62,030 nt of DNA from Oscillospiraceae bacterium (GTDB taxonomy: Bacteria > Bacillota > Clostridia > Oscillospirales > Ruminococcaceae), in assembly GCA_015067185.1 (NCBI GenBank), contig SVMZ01000015.1:1-62030 (forward strand). Direction: 5' to 3'. Below, one piece after another: positions 1-8,063 of this stretch. The notes under the pieces were generated by a model. It had not been told where the DNA came from. It saw nothing but the letters and a program-made list of their open reading frames with translations, and did no database searches. The stretch's first letter is position 1. Every line of letters starts with the position of its first letter. The position numbers and the translations under genes are program-made.

Positions 1-129
1 GAGTGGGATGCATTCGTTGAAGAGTGCAACGATATGGGTCTTGCTGAGGCTACCGCTATCTATCAGGAGCGCTTCGACGCTTACGTATCCGTCATGGACG
101 AGATGGGCGCTGTTGTATTCGAGAAATAA
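1..129 (+). CDS. C-terminal end of an extracellular solute-binding lipoprotein (partial)
   Basis: The window opens inside a reading frame that ends at TAA 127-129 and encodes the last 42 residues of a protein. The tail (EWDAFVEECNDMGL... then RFDAYVSVMDEMG) resembles the tail of the next gene (EWDDYVATCESMGL... RYDAYLEI), so this is most likely the end of a paralogous family-1-type ABC sugar-binding lipoprotein. Its 5' end, signal peptide and any partner permeases lie outside the window. A GC-rich terminator follows at once. The assignment rests only on this tail similarity. Confidence 0.7.
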   Translation, partial: EWDAFVEECNDMGLAEATAIYQERFDAYVSVMDEMGAVVFEK

Positions 130-164
130 TCTGATTTAAGATTATCATCAATACCTGATACATT

Positions 165-195
165 CCTCCCCGGGAAACCGGGGAGGTTTTGTTTT
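165..195 (+). terminator. Rho-independent terminator
   Basis: Nine-base-pair GC-rich stem (165-173 with 178-186) closed by a GAAA tetraloop and followed by TTTTGTTTT. It ends transcription of the partial binding-protein gene. Confidence 0.92.
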
Positions 196-349
196 GCCCA
201 TTTTTCTCTCCTCCTCTCCGGCTATCATGCACTCCCCTTCCTCGTTCCTTTTCCTTCCATCCCCGAATGAATTTACCTTTATTTTTATTATTATATCTTT
301 TAATGTTTTTTCGATAATTATTATATTTTCAATAATTCCTCCTAACCTA

Positions 350-377
350 TTGACATTTATTTTTTATTTAATATAAT
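350..377 (+). promoter_or_regulatory. Sigma-A-type promoter for the binding-protein gene
   Basis: A perfect TTGACA (350-355) and a perfect TATAAT (372-377) are separated by 16 bp in a very AT-rich stretch. The next gene starts 75 bp downstream. The rest of the 130-452 interval is AT-rich and shows no gene. Confidence 0.8.
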
Positions 378-452
378 ATACTATATAATTCTTTTTTACT
401 ATAATTTCCCTTTCAAGGGGTCTTATAGAAATTAAATTGGAGGTAAACTCAC

Positions 453-2195
453 ATGAAAAAGATCCTTGCTCTGCTTCTTGCCCTTATGATGATCGTCGCC
501 ATGTTTGCCGGCTGCGCCGACACCACCACCGACGAATCCAAGGCAGAAGACAAGTCCTCTGCTGCTGACGATAAGAAAGACGATGCAGCTGAAGACGAAA
601 AGCCCGCCGATGACGAGGCTTCCGATGAGCCCACACTCATCACCCTTTTCTTCCAGGACGATAACGTAAACTTCCCCCAGAATATGGACCGTCCTACCAT
701 GCAGACTGTTGATGCCATTGCCCGCGAACAGTTCGGCATCACCCTTGCCATTGAGACCGCTATCTCCTCCGAGATGGAGTCCATTGTCAATGCCCGTTTT
801 GCATCCGGCACCGATCTCCCCGACATGATCACCTATGACTTCGCTATTCAGCGTGCCATTGAGCTCTATGATCAGGGTATGATCCTCGGCCTCAACGACC
901 TCATCGAAGAGCATGCACCCGAACTCAAGTTCCGCATGATCGAAGAGAACCCCGCCCTCATGGCTTCCCACGCCACCAGCGATGGCCAGATCATCCGTGT
1001 TCCCTCCTGCGAAGAGAGTATCCAGCACGAGATCTACGTCATGCACATCCGCTATGACTGGCTCACCGAGCTTGGTCTGGATGTTCCCACCACCCCCGAA
1101 GAGTTCCGCAACGTTCTGGTCGCTTTCCAGGAGAACGACATGAACGGCGACGGACAGAAGGATGAGGTTTTCTCCCCCGGTTCCGTACAGACCCTCAACG
1201 CTTCTCTGAGTACCGCTTTTGGTGTTCCCGCTCTCCGTCTTGCCCAGACTTCCTGGTATGTTGACGATGAAGGCAAAGTTTACAACACCATGATCACCGA
1301 CGAAGCCAAGGCTTATGCTGAATATGTTGGCAGCCTTGCCAAGGATGGTCTCCTTGACCTCGAGTTCACCAACCAGACCGCAGACTCTCTCAACCAGAAG
1401 CGCTTCAACAACCGCGTCAGCGGCCTCACCGGTGCCTGGTGGGATTCCGTTATCCTTGATACCCAGCTCGCAGAGAAGGTTCCCGGCGTTGAGTATGTTC
1501 CCATGGAGCCCCTCTATGATGCAAACAACACCCAGTCCATCCTCCGCCGCACCAATGCAGGTTGGTCCTGCCATATGTTCACCTCCTCCTGCGCTGATCC
1601 CGTTGGCCTGATGCAGCTCATCAACTGGTGCTACACCAAGGAAGGCACCCAGATCCTCTACTTCGGCGAAGCAGCTCCCGGCGGTGACTACTACGAAGTT
1701 CCCACCGATGTTCCCGAAGGCCTGACCGACTATGACTATCAGCTCGTTTACACCGAGAAGGGCACTGCCGAAATGGCTGAGGAGCCCGAACTTTGGGCAA
1801 AGATGGGTTGGAACCAGACCGCTTTCCTCCCGCAGTTCTTTGAGAGCTCCGTTGGTTGTATCGCCCTTGAGTTCTACACCGCTTTCGGTATTGAGGCTTG
1901 CGGACGTGCTGCTGAAGTTGAATTCAACCAGAACACCCTCAACAAGTTCATCAATGATATCGGCCGCCGCGAACTCACCTTCGCTTCCCCGACCGCTGAG
2001 CAGATCGAAACCCTCGCTGAGTACGCCGACCTGTTCATCTACATGGACGAGACCTTCCAGTCCTTCCTCCTTGGCAACCTCTCTATGGACGAGTGGGATG
2101 ACTATGTAGCCACCTGCGAATCCATGGGTCTCCAGGATCTGATCGACCAGGTCTTCCAGCCGAGATACGACGCTTACCTCGAAATCATCAGCTGA
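453..2195 (+). CDS. Extracellular solute-binding lipoprotein (sugar ABC transporter)
   Basis: A 580-residue binding protein expected to be anchored outside the membrane and to deliver a sugar or oligosaccharide to an importer. The N-terminus is a lipoprotein signal (MKKILALLLALMM) with lipobox FAGC, so the lipidated cysteine is Cys21. An acidic, low-complexity linker of Asp/Glu/Lys/Ala (about residues 24-55) follows before the binding fold. Length fits LplA/YtcQ-type proteins that work with LplB/LplC permeases. GGAGG at 439-443 sets the start. The gene is monocistronic, with its own promoter and terminator, and has no permease beside it, so it probably shares a transporter with its upstream paralogue or with the 8-10 kb permeases. 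The ligand is unknown. Confidence 0.88.
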   Translation: MKKILALLLALMMIVAMFAGCADTTTDESKAEDKSSAADDKKDDAAEDEKPADDEASDEPTLITLFFQDDNVNFPQNMDRPTMQTVDAIAREQFGITLAIETAISSEMESIVNARFASGTDLPDMITYDFAIQRAIELYDQGMILGLNDLIEEHAPELKFRMIEENPALMASHATSDGQIIRVPSCEESIQHEIYVMHIRYDWLTELGLDVPTTPEEFRNVLVAFQENDMNGDGQKDEVFSPGSVQTLNASLSTAFGVPALRLAQTSWYVDDEGKVYNTMITDEAKAYAEYVGSLAKDGLLDLEFTNQTADSLNQKRFNNRVSGLTGAWWDSVILDTQLAEKVPGVEYVPMEPLYDANNTQSILRRTNAGWSCHMFTSSCADPVGLMQLINWCYTKEGTQILYFGEAAPGGDYYEVPTDVPEGLTDYDYQLVYTEKGTAEMAEEPELWAKMGWNQTAFLPQFFESSVGCIALEFYTAFGIEACGRAAEVEFNQNTLNKFINDIGRRELTFASPTAEQIETLAEYADLFIYMDETFQSFLLGNLSMDEWDDYVATCESMGLQDLIDQVFQPRYDAYLEIIS

Positions 2196-2212
2196 TTTCC
2201 CCAACATATTCA

Positions 2213-2250
2213 AGAGCCGAAACCTCAGGGTTTCGGCTCTTTCTTTTGCT
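2213..2250 (+). terminator. Rho-independent terminator
   Basis: A 12-bp perfect stem (2213-2224 with 2229-2240), TCAG loop, then a T-rich tract. It sits 17 bp after the stop of the binding-protein gene. Confidence 0.95.
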
Positions 2251-2305
2251 CTTTTTCTCCCGTTTTCCTCATTTGACAAATCCTGTTATCATTTACGCAA
2301 AATCA

Positions 2306-2334
2306 TTGACAAACGGCTCTGTAAGCGGTAAAAT
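2306..2334 (+). promoter_or_regulatory. Sigma-A-type promoter
   Basis: TTGACA (2306-2311), a 17-bp spacer and TAAAAT (2329-2334), 47 bp upstream of the rhamnose-mutarotase-like gene. Confidence 0.7.
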
Positions 2335-2381
2335 CAATATAGTATTATTGGTTGTGCACCCCATTTTGAAAGGAGTTTTAT

Positions 2382-3044
2382 ATGATGTCCATCCTCAAAA
2401 GAGAGACCTTCCTCATCCGTCTGAATGGCGATAAGCTTGCCGATATCAAAGCCAAATTCAATGCCCTCCCCTCCGGGATTCTTGATCTCTGCGGCAAACG
2501 CGGCATTGATAATTTCTCCGTCTGGCATGTCTCCGGACTCGTTTTCGGCTACTATGAAGTAACCAAGGAATATGACCTTACCGATGCCGACAAGGCCGCT
2601 CTGAGCGCTTTTGCCGCCTCTCTCGCTGAATGCGGAGAGATCATCGGCAATGCTTTCACCCAGCCCATGCGCCTTATGTATAGCGATATCGGCATTGTCC
2701 GTGAGGATAAGTCCCTCATCCGTCACCGCGTATTCGCCACCCAGCTTAAGCCGGGCTGCGCCGAGGAATACAAGCGCCGTCACGATGAACTCACCGCTTC
2801 CAAGGGCGGCGTCATCAGCGAAGGACCCGAGAGCGATTTCACCATCTGGAACGCTGAAAACTACATCTTTGGCTACTGCGAACTGGTTCGCTCCTTCGAC
2901 CACGAGATGACCGAAGAAGAACGCGCTTCCACCATCGCCTGGGAGACCAGAGGTTTGGAGATCATGGATTGGATCACCGACGATGTGGACTGGATCACCG
3001 GCGAAAAGCATGACAAGATCGAGCTTGTCTGGCAGCAGAAATAA
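2382..3044 (+). CDS. Tandem L-rhamnose mutarotase (RhaM/DUF718)-like protein
   Basis: A 220-residue protein made of two RhaM-like dimeric alpha/beta-barrel repeats. The second repeat (about 113-218) contains EEYKRRHDEL, matching the family's RRH motif with the proton-transfer histidine (His134 here), and a matching core around FTIWNAENYIFGYCE. The first repeat (about 5-108) has the parallel core FSVWHVSGLVFGYYEV, but its helix reads DIKAKFNAL and lacks the catalytic histidine. RhaM interconverts anomers of L-rhamnose and related sugars. Single-domain RhaM is about 105 residues and acts as a dimer, so this may be a covalent pseudo-dimer with one active site. Two ATGs in a row (2382, 2385) follow GAAAGGAG. 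The true substrate is not shown by the sequence. Confidence 0.75.
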   Translation: MMSILKRETFLIRLNGDKLADIKAKFNALPSGILDLCGKRGIDNFSVWHVSGLVFGYYEVTKEYDLTDADKAALSAFAASLAECGEIIGNAFTQPMRLMYSDIGIVREDKSLIRHRVFATQLKPGCAEEYKRRHDELTASKGGVISEGPESDFTIWNAENYIFGYCELVRSFDHEMTEEERASTIAWETRGLEIMDWITDDVDWITGEKHDKIELVWQQK

Positions 3045-3061
3045 GTTTAAAATGATATAAT

Positions 3062-3100
3062 GAACAGCGCAGAGTGTATACACTCTGCGCTGTTCGCTTT
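3062..3100. terminator. 34-bp perfect palindrome, probable bidirectional terminator
   Basis: Positions 3062-3095 are a perfect 34-bp palindrome with no spacer bases at its centre. It lies between the convergent genes ending at 3044 (+) and 3124 (-). T-rich DNA lies on the plus side (GCTTT), and an A/T-rich run on the other side would serve the minus strand. Confidence 0.7.
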
Positions 3101-3123
3101 ATGGAGTACCGTATATTGGATGA

Positions 3124-3996
3124 TTACAGCTTTTTCGCATCCTTTACCATCCATCCCAGAATGTTCTCGTCTTCCTTAACAACCTTGAATGCCTTGGCCA
3201 CACGCTCAACCTCCAGACGGAGAGCCGCCGCGCCAATGCGCTCGTTGCAGCCGATGGGATCATCTCCGGTAAATGCATTGGGGAAGTTGATGGCCCAGCC
3301 TGCATCCACCAACTGCACACCTGCTGCCATGAGATAATCGGTCTTGTGATTATCCTTGCCCGTCTCGATGCCAAGGCGGTCCATGCAGACCGATTCGGGA
3401 CTGATGGCCATCATATATGAAGTCTCACCGAATCCTCCGTGACCAATGAGCATACCTTCTTTGTGGTATTTCAGCACCAGCTCGATATCTTCATCTGTCA
3501 TTTCGGGAACACACTCTCTGCCCTCTTCTTCGATCAGTTTTGCCATTCTGTGGGGTGCGCTGAGCTCTATGTTCACCATCATGAGGGCATAATCCTTGTC
3601 CTTACTCTTTATGCTGCGCATAAAGGTACTAAGCCAGGGCTTGTTGCCGCCGTGTCCGTTAAAAAGGATGATCTTCTTGAATCCGCTGTTCGAGATGTTA
3701 TCGCACAGCACTTCAAGCAGCTGCATTTCCAGCTCCACCGGCATGATCACACTGCCCAGAGGCATATATTCCTTTTTACCCTGAATATCACCAAAGCTGA
3801 AATCTGCAAACACACACACCGGCTCCAACTGAGAAGCCTGCCATGCAATGTGTCCCGCCTGAATAATATCCTGCCCCAGCGGCAGATGCAAGCCGTGCTT
3901 CTCCACACAGCCTATGGGGATAACGCAAACCCCTTTTGCCTCTTCCCGCAATTCCGCAAGATTCTCACTTGTTCTGTACAACCAACGTGTTTCCAT
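3124..3996 (-). CDS. Creatininase-family amidohydrolase
   Basis: A 290-residue protein of the creatininase (creatinine amidohydrolase) superfamily, which holds metal-dependent cyclic-amide and peptide-bond hydrolases. Ligand motifs are present: GCVEKHGLHLPLGQD (Glu32, His34, Asp43), NGHGGN (113-118) and GHGGFGETS with the late glutamate. The ATG at 3996 is preferred because GGAGG (4005-4009) lies 8 nt upstream and because the paralogue at 21519 also begins METRWLYRTSENLAEL. A GTG at 4011 overlaps the ribosome site. It is the last gene of a minus-strand run with two GH20-like proteins, so its substrate may be an amidated or N-acylated sugar derivative rather than creatinine. Confidence 0.82.
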   Translation of the reverse strand: METRWLYRTSENLAELREEAKGVCVIPIGCVEKHGLHLPLGQDIIQAGHIAWQASQLEPVCVFADFSFGDIQGKKEYMPLGSVIMPVELEMQLLEVLCDNISNSGFKKIILFNGHGGNKPWLSTFMRSIKSKDKDYALMMVNIELSAPHRMAKLIEEEGRECVPEMTDEDIELVLKYHKEGMLIGHGGFGETSYMMAISPESVCMDRLGIETGKDNHKTDYLMAAGVQLVDAGWAINFPNAFTGDDPIGCNERIGAAALRLEVERVAKAFKVVKEDENILGWMVKDAKKL

Positions 3997-4022
3997 CGTA
4001 TTTTCCTCCACATTTATTTTTA

Positions 4023-4979
4023 TTATAAAAGTTCCGGGTAGTATTCCTTTTTGGCCATATACAGCCGGTGTGCATCGTGTTTCAGGAAATAAATATCATC
4101 CATATTGGTATGGTACCACGAAGCTGTCATAAAGCCTTTCAACCGCTCCGGAGCAATGATCTCCTTGCAGTGTGCCACTGTCTGCATAGTGCAGTTTCCG
4201 TTGGCCCATGTGGAGGGGGTGGGAACCTGATCATAGCCCAAATCTTCCAGTTCCTGAAATGCCTTGAATGCAGTGATCCATCCGGAAGGATCGCACGTCT
4301 CCTCGTCCACCATAAGGAAATAGAACCAATTGGACTGCAGCACCGATTTAGGCATCCGTTTTTTGAACACTTCGGGATGCTTCCAATAATAGTCCGACCA
4401 CACCCAGGGGCGGGCACCGTTCTTTTCACAGCATTTGAAGAGGAACTCCAAATCATGCCACCAAAGCTCTTCTCTGCGGACAATAATGGAACTCAGAACC
4501 CGCTGGTTGGTTTCATATTCTTCATCCATGCCAAGATGTATCAGTTCGGGATAGCCGAACACTTCGCAGACCTCATCGATCACATCGGCGCAGACCTGAT
4601 AGTATTCCGGTGTAGAGATTCTGCGGCGGTACATTTTCAGCCATGTGCAATGGCAGGCGGAAAAATTCAGTTTGGGAATGGGAGTCAAACCAAGCGCTCT
4701 CATCTCATCCAGCTTTTTCTTTGTCAGCTCTTTACTCCACGCGTTGGGGGCAGAGATCTCCGGATGACGCTCATACTGAATAGCGTCGCCCACATCGATC
4801 ACTACCGCATTGAACCCCTGTGTGGGCAGGAAGCGGATGATCTCATCCCATGCCTCCATTTCGGTTTTGTTCTCCTCTGTGTATTCTGTGGGGAGATACA
4901 GTCCGGGAGCCGGAGACAGCGGATCCCGCCACATATGTTCACTGAGCATCAGATAATAAGCCCAAAGCATCTGTTTCAT
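4023..4979 (-). CDS. GH20-like TIM-barrel protein (copy A)
   Basis: A 318-residue cytosolic protein without a signal peptide. The motif LIHLGMDEEY places an Asp-Glu pair at 152-153, in the manner of the catalytic pair of GH20 beta-N-acetylhexosaminidases (H-x-G-G-D-E). An earlier segment, TPIPKLNFSACH (about 99-110), recalls the family's P-x-l-x-x-p-G-H strand, here with Ala-Cys in place of Gly. A conserved Trp-rich segment (RPWVWSDYYWKHP) follows. It is a tandem paralogue of the gene at 5019, with the same length and motif positions, so the pair arose by duplication. GH20 relationship and activity are inference from these motifs. Confidence 0.55.
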   Translation of the reverse strand: MKQMLWAYYLMLSEHMWRDPLSPAPGLYLPTEYTEENKTEMEAWDEIIRFLPTQGFNAVVIDVGDAIQYERHPEISAPNAWSKELTKKKLDEMRALGLTPIPKLNFSACHCTWLKMYRRRISTPEYYQVCADVIDEVCEVFGYPELIHLGMDEEYETNQRVLSSIIVRREELWWHDLEFLFKCCEKNGARPWVWSDYYWKHPEVFKKRMPKSVLQSNWFYFLMVDEETCDPSGWITAFKAFQELEDLGYDQVPTPSTWANGNCTMQTVAHCKEIIAPERLKGFMTASWYHTNMDDIYFLKHDAHRLYMAKKEYYPELL

Positions 4980-5018
4980 AAAATTCTATCCTTTCTTGCT
5001 ATCATCACGCTGTTTTTC

Positions 5019-5972
5019 TTATTCTCCGGGATAGTAGATATCCTTTGCCATCTTAAGACGGTGGGCGTCATGTTTCAGGAAATAAATGTCGTCCATAGTA
5101 GTCTTATACCATGCGGCGGTCATGAAGCCTCTGAGGTGCTCGGGTGCAATGACCTCTTTGCAGTGGGCCACCGTCTGGCGGGTACAGCTGCCGTTGTTCC
5201 ATGTGGAGGGCGTGGGGATCTGATCGTATCCCAGCTCTTCCAGTTCATGGAAAGCTCTGAATGCAGTTTCCCACCCGGAGGGATCGCTTTTCTCCTCGTC
5301 CACCATGAGGAAATAGAACCAGTTGGACTGCATAACCGATTTGGACATACGTTTTGTAAACTGATCGGGATGTATCCAGTAATAATCAGACCAGACCCAC
5401 GGGCGGGTTCCGTTCTTTTCACAGCATTTGAAGAGGAAGTTGACATCGTGCCACCAAAGCTCCTCGTTGCGGACGATCATGCATTCAAGGGCCCGCTGAT
5501 TGTTGGGATATTCTTCATCCATACCCAGATGGAACAGCTCCGGTGTGCCGAACAGCTCGCTGACTTCACCGATCACGTCTTCGCAGAATTGATAATACTC
5601 CGGTGTGGAGATTCTGCGGCGGTACTGTTTTATCCATGTATCATGTCCGGCAGAGAAATTCAGTTTGGGCAGCGGTGTCAAGCCGAGAGCCCGCATCTCG
5701 TCCAGTTTCTTTTTCATCAGATCTTTGCTCCATGCGTTGGGTGCAGAAATCTCCGGATGGGTCTCATACTGAATGCCGTCCCCTACATCGACAAGCACAG
5801 CATTAAACCCCTGAGAAGGCAAAAAGTTGATAATCTCATCCCAGGCTTCCATCTGGGTGCTGATTTCTTCTTTATAGGATTTTGGGAGATAAAGTCCTAC
5901 GGGAGGAGAGTACTCATCTCTCCACATATGGTCGCTGAGGTACATATAATAGATCCAAAGTCTTTCTTTCAT
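5019..5972 (-). CDS. GH20-like TIM-barrel protein (copy B)
   Basis: A 317-residue paralogue of the gene at 4023, aligning over its whole length. It keeps LFHLGMDEEY (Asp152-Glu153) and has KLNFSAGHDTW, which is closer to the GH20 G-H motif than copy A. No signal peptide, so any substrate would be an imported small saccharide. It precedes copy A by 39 bp and the creatininase-family gene beyond it, forming a three-gene unit. A TGC-TATAAT extended -10 element lies just upstream (6003-6011). Function is unproven; the barrel and acidic pair suggest amino-sugar hydrolysis or binding. Confidence 0.55.
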   Translation of the reverse strand: MKERLWIYYMYLSDHMWRDEYSPPVGLYLPKSYKEEISTQMEAWDEIINFLPSQGFNAVLVDVGDGIQYETHPEISAPNAWSKDLMKKKLDEMRALGLTPLPKLNFSAGHDTWIKQYRRRISTPEYYQFCEDVIGEVSELFGTPELFHLGMDEEYPNNQRALECMIVRNEELWWHDVNFLFKCCEKNGTRPWVWSDYYWIHPDQFTKRMSKSVMQSNWFYFLMVDEEKSDPSGWETAFRAFHELEELGYDQIPTPSTWNNGSCTRQTVAHCKEVIAPEHLRGFMTAAWYKTTMDDIYFLKHDAHRLKMAKDIYYPGE

Positions 5973-6002
5973 TGGTTATACGTCCTTTCCTTTTATTTTT
6001 TT

Positions 6003-6011
6003 ATTATAGCA
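6003..6011 (-). promoter_or_regulatory. Extended -10 promoter element for the GH20-like/creatininase operon
   Basis: On the minus strand TGC-TATAAT reads through 6011-6003, 30 bp upstream of the first gene start at 5972. No good -35 is seen at 16-18 bp, which is tolerable for an extended -10 promoter. Confidence 0.45.
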
Positions 6012-6147
6012 TATCGTGTCAGGAATATCTCCTGTTTTTCTCAATTCTTATATTCTCCACATTCAAAGTCACACTTCAAAATTGCCGTTTCGGCAACTGT
6101 ATTTTGCACCTCCTGTGCACAAAGAGAGATCCACATTCAACATCATC

Positions 6148-6184
6148 TAAAAAAAGGGAACCCAAATTACTTTGGGCTCCCTTT
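6148..6184 (-). terminator. Rho-independent terminator of the ABC operon
   Basis: A 14-bp stem with one mismatch (6153-6166 with 6171-6184) and a TTAC loop. On the minus strand it is followed by a T-run (A-run at 6148-6155 on the plus strand). It lies about 60 bp after the stop of the binding-protein gene at 6245. Confidence 0.88.
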
Positions 6185-6244
6185 GCTTATGCCCAACTAT
6201 CACGTTTTGGCATTGCGCATTCAGTTTTTTACAAATTCAAGGAA

Positions 6245-8011
6245 TTAATAGCAGTAAGCCTCGTATCCTTCAACGCCGGCTTTATAGTCTGCCTCGTACC
6301 ACTCGTTGAGCTGATCAACGCCCATATCGGTGGCCTGGGCTACCAGAGAATCCCACAGAGATTCGAACTCAGCTTCGGAGGAAGCATAAACCATCTGCCA
6401 GCAGGTAGGTGCACAGATAGCCTTGATACGGCCGAGGATCTCGTTGAGATCATCCGGAAGAGCAGCGCCGGTAGCGCCGGAACGGGAGGTAGCATAGAAG
6501 TCGAGCAGACCGGCAAGCTGGATCTCAGTAAGAGTACCACCGGGAAGGGTGATATCATACTTCTCAACCAGCCAGTTCTCCCAGTTAGTCTGATATTCAC
6601 TCTTAGAATCGGTGGGAGCAGTGGGCCAAGCACTGTTGTTCATGATCTGGTTGCCATACATAGGATACTGCCAAGTCTGGTTGTTGAGGAAACGCCAGTT
6701 CCAGCTGGTGGGCTTGGCGCTATCGCCCCATGTGCCGCCATCTTCAAACTGGATATCTTCGCTCTTGCTCATCTCAAGACCCTTTTCGGTCAGGTAAGGC
6801 ATACCATCTGCATTGAGATCCCATGCCTCGCCCTGCGGTCCATAGTTGATCTTCCAGTGGTTTTCTTCCTGCATCATGTAATCCAGGAACTCTACGCAGC
6901 GCTCAGCATATTCGGTAGAGCTGCTCATCGCAATGCCCCATACGCCGTTGGAGTTACCAAGCTGAAGAGCACCGGTGTAGTCAACCGTGTGGTAATTCTC
7001 ATAGGGAATCAGCTTGATGTACTCATTGGAAGAGAAGCAGTAGGTGGAATAAACGCGGCGGGCAGCTACTCTTGCGCCGTAGTCATCCCAGGTCTGGGTC
7101 ATGGAGTCGGGATCGAGAATGCCCATCTGGTTGGCGGTGAAGAACAGCTTAACCATGCGCTTATAGTAGGAATCGTCATCAAAGATGGATTTTGTTTCGA
7201 GGGTGTCCTGATTAATCTCAAGAAATGCCTTATGGACAACACCGTACTGCTGTGCAAACCAGGTTGCATAACCCATGGTGTCGCCATCCCACTCAGCAAA
7301 GATGCTCATGCCGTATGCGGGCTGGCCTTCTTCGTTAGTCGGATGCTGCTGCTGGATCCACTGGAGAACGGGGAGGAAATCCTCGATTTCCTTCAGTTCG
7401 GGCTCACCATTGGCTTCTACATATTCCTGATAGTAGGGGAAGTCGAGACGCATAGCGTACTCACCGGCGCCGTAAGTTGCCGGATAGGTGTTAGCACCGG
7501 TGGGAAGGGTATGGAGACCGCCGTCATCGTACTTGTCGCGCTGGAACTGGAGAGCACCGGCGGGAGTGTTGGCAAGAACGTTGGGCATCAGGTCTGCATA
7601 GTCATCGAAGTTAGCAAGCAGTCCTGCCTGATAGGCCAGCTGCTGGGTCTCTGCTACATCGATACGGGCAAGGTCAGGCAGATCGCCTGCTGCAATGTAG
7701 GTATCAAGCAGTTCTTTGTCACTGGAAATACCCTGAATTTTAATGCCGAGTTCTTCTTCCAGCATCTTGGTCCAGTATTTTCCTTCGTGAAGAACGGTAC
7801 CGCCGCCCATAACCTCAAGGGTTACAACTTCGCGGGGTTCTTCGGTCTCTTCGGATTCTTCAGCATCATCCTTAGAGTCCTCTGCAGGCTTGGATTCCTC
7901 TTTGGATTCTTCAGCAACAGAGGATTCCTGGGTGGTATCTGCGCAGGCACTGAACAGCATGCTGATGCTGAGCAGGAGAGCGAGGCAGACGAGCAGTAAT
8001 TTCTTGCTCAT
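6245..8011 (-). CDS. Extracellular solute-binding lipoprotein (sugar ABC transporter)
   Basis: A 588-residue sugar-binding lipoprotein. The signal peptide MSKKLLLVCLALLLSISMLF ends in lipobox FSAC (lipid-modified Cys23), followed by a Ser/Glu/Lys/Asp-rich acidic linker to about residue 60. The ATG at 8011 is chosen over longer in-frame starts because it begins the signal peptide and follows AAGGAAG. It is the third gene of a permease-permease-binding-protein operon (9968 to 6245), and the proteins have the sizes of LplB, LplC and LplA. No ATPase gene is present; CUT1 importers of this type commonly share an MsmX-like ATPase encoded elsewhere. The neighbouring YesM/YesN pair probably controls it. 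Confidence 0.9.
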   Translation of the reverse strand: MSKKLLLVCLALLLSISMLFSACADTTQESSVAEESKEESKPAEDSKDDAEESEETEEPREVVTLEVMGGGTVLHEGKYWTKMLEEELGIKIQGISSDKELLDTYIAAGDLPDLARIDVAETQQLAYQAGLLANFDDYADLMPNVLANTPAGALQFQRDKYDDGGLHTLPTGANTYPATYGAGEYAMRLDFPYYQEYVEANGEPELKEIEDFLPVLQWIQQQHPTNEEGQPAYGMSIFAEWDGDTMGYATWFAQQYGVVHKAFLEINQDTLETKSIFDDDSYYKRMVKLFFTANQMGILDPDSMTQTWDDYGARVAARRVYSTYCFSSNEYIKLIPYENYHTVDYTGALQLGNSNGVWGIAMSSSTEYAERCVEFLDYMMQEENHWKINYGPQGEAWDLNADGMPYLTEKGLEMSKSEDIQFEDGGTWGDSAKPTSWNWRFLNNQTWQYPMYGNQIMNNSAWPTAPTDSKSEYQTNWENWLVEKYDITLPGGTLTEIQLAGLLDFYATSRSGATGAALPDDLNEILGRIKAICAPTCWQMVYASSEAEFESLWDSLVAQATDMGVDQLNEWYEADYKAGVEGYEAYCY

Positions 8012-8063
8012 GGTTTTCTTCCTTTCTTGGTTTGTTTTTTTATATCTCATCAGGTTCTCAAAC

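Noticed and set aside
194..376. A 60-codon plus-strand frame after the first terminator
   Set aside because: It is an Ile/Phe/Ser-rich translation of AT-rich promoter DNA and overlaps the TTGACA and TATAAT boxes.
432..2279. A 615-codon minus-strand frame opposite the binding-protein gene at 453
   Set aside because: Exact shadow of a lipoprotein gene with promoter, ribosome site and terminator; the frame extends through the terminator hairpin.
4068..6248. A 726-codon open frame on the plus strand opposite the two GH20-like genes
   Set aside because: It is antisense to two well-conserved paralogous genes, has no ribosome site at its start, and its translation is Cys/His/Phe-rich without any domain pattern. 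It is a codon-bias shadow.
5972..7999. A 675-codon open frame opposite the binding-protein gene
   Set aside because: Antisense to a clear lipoprotein gene and runs through its terminator; low-complexity translation without motifs.
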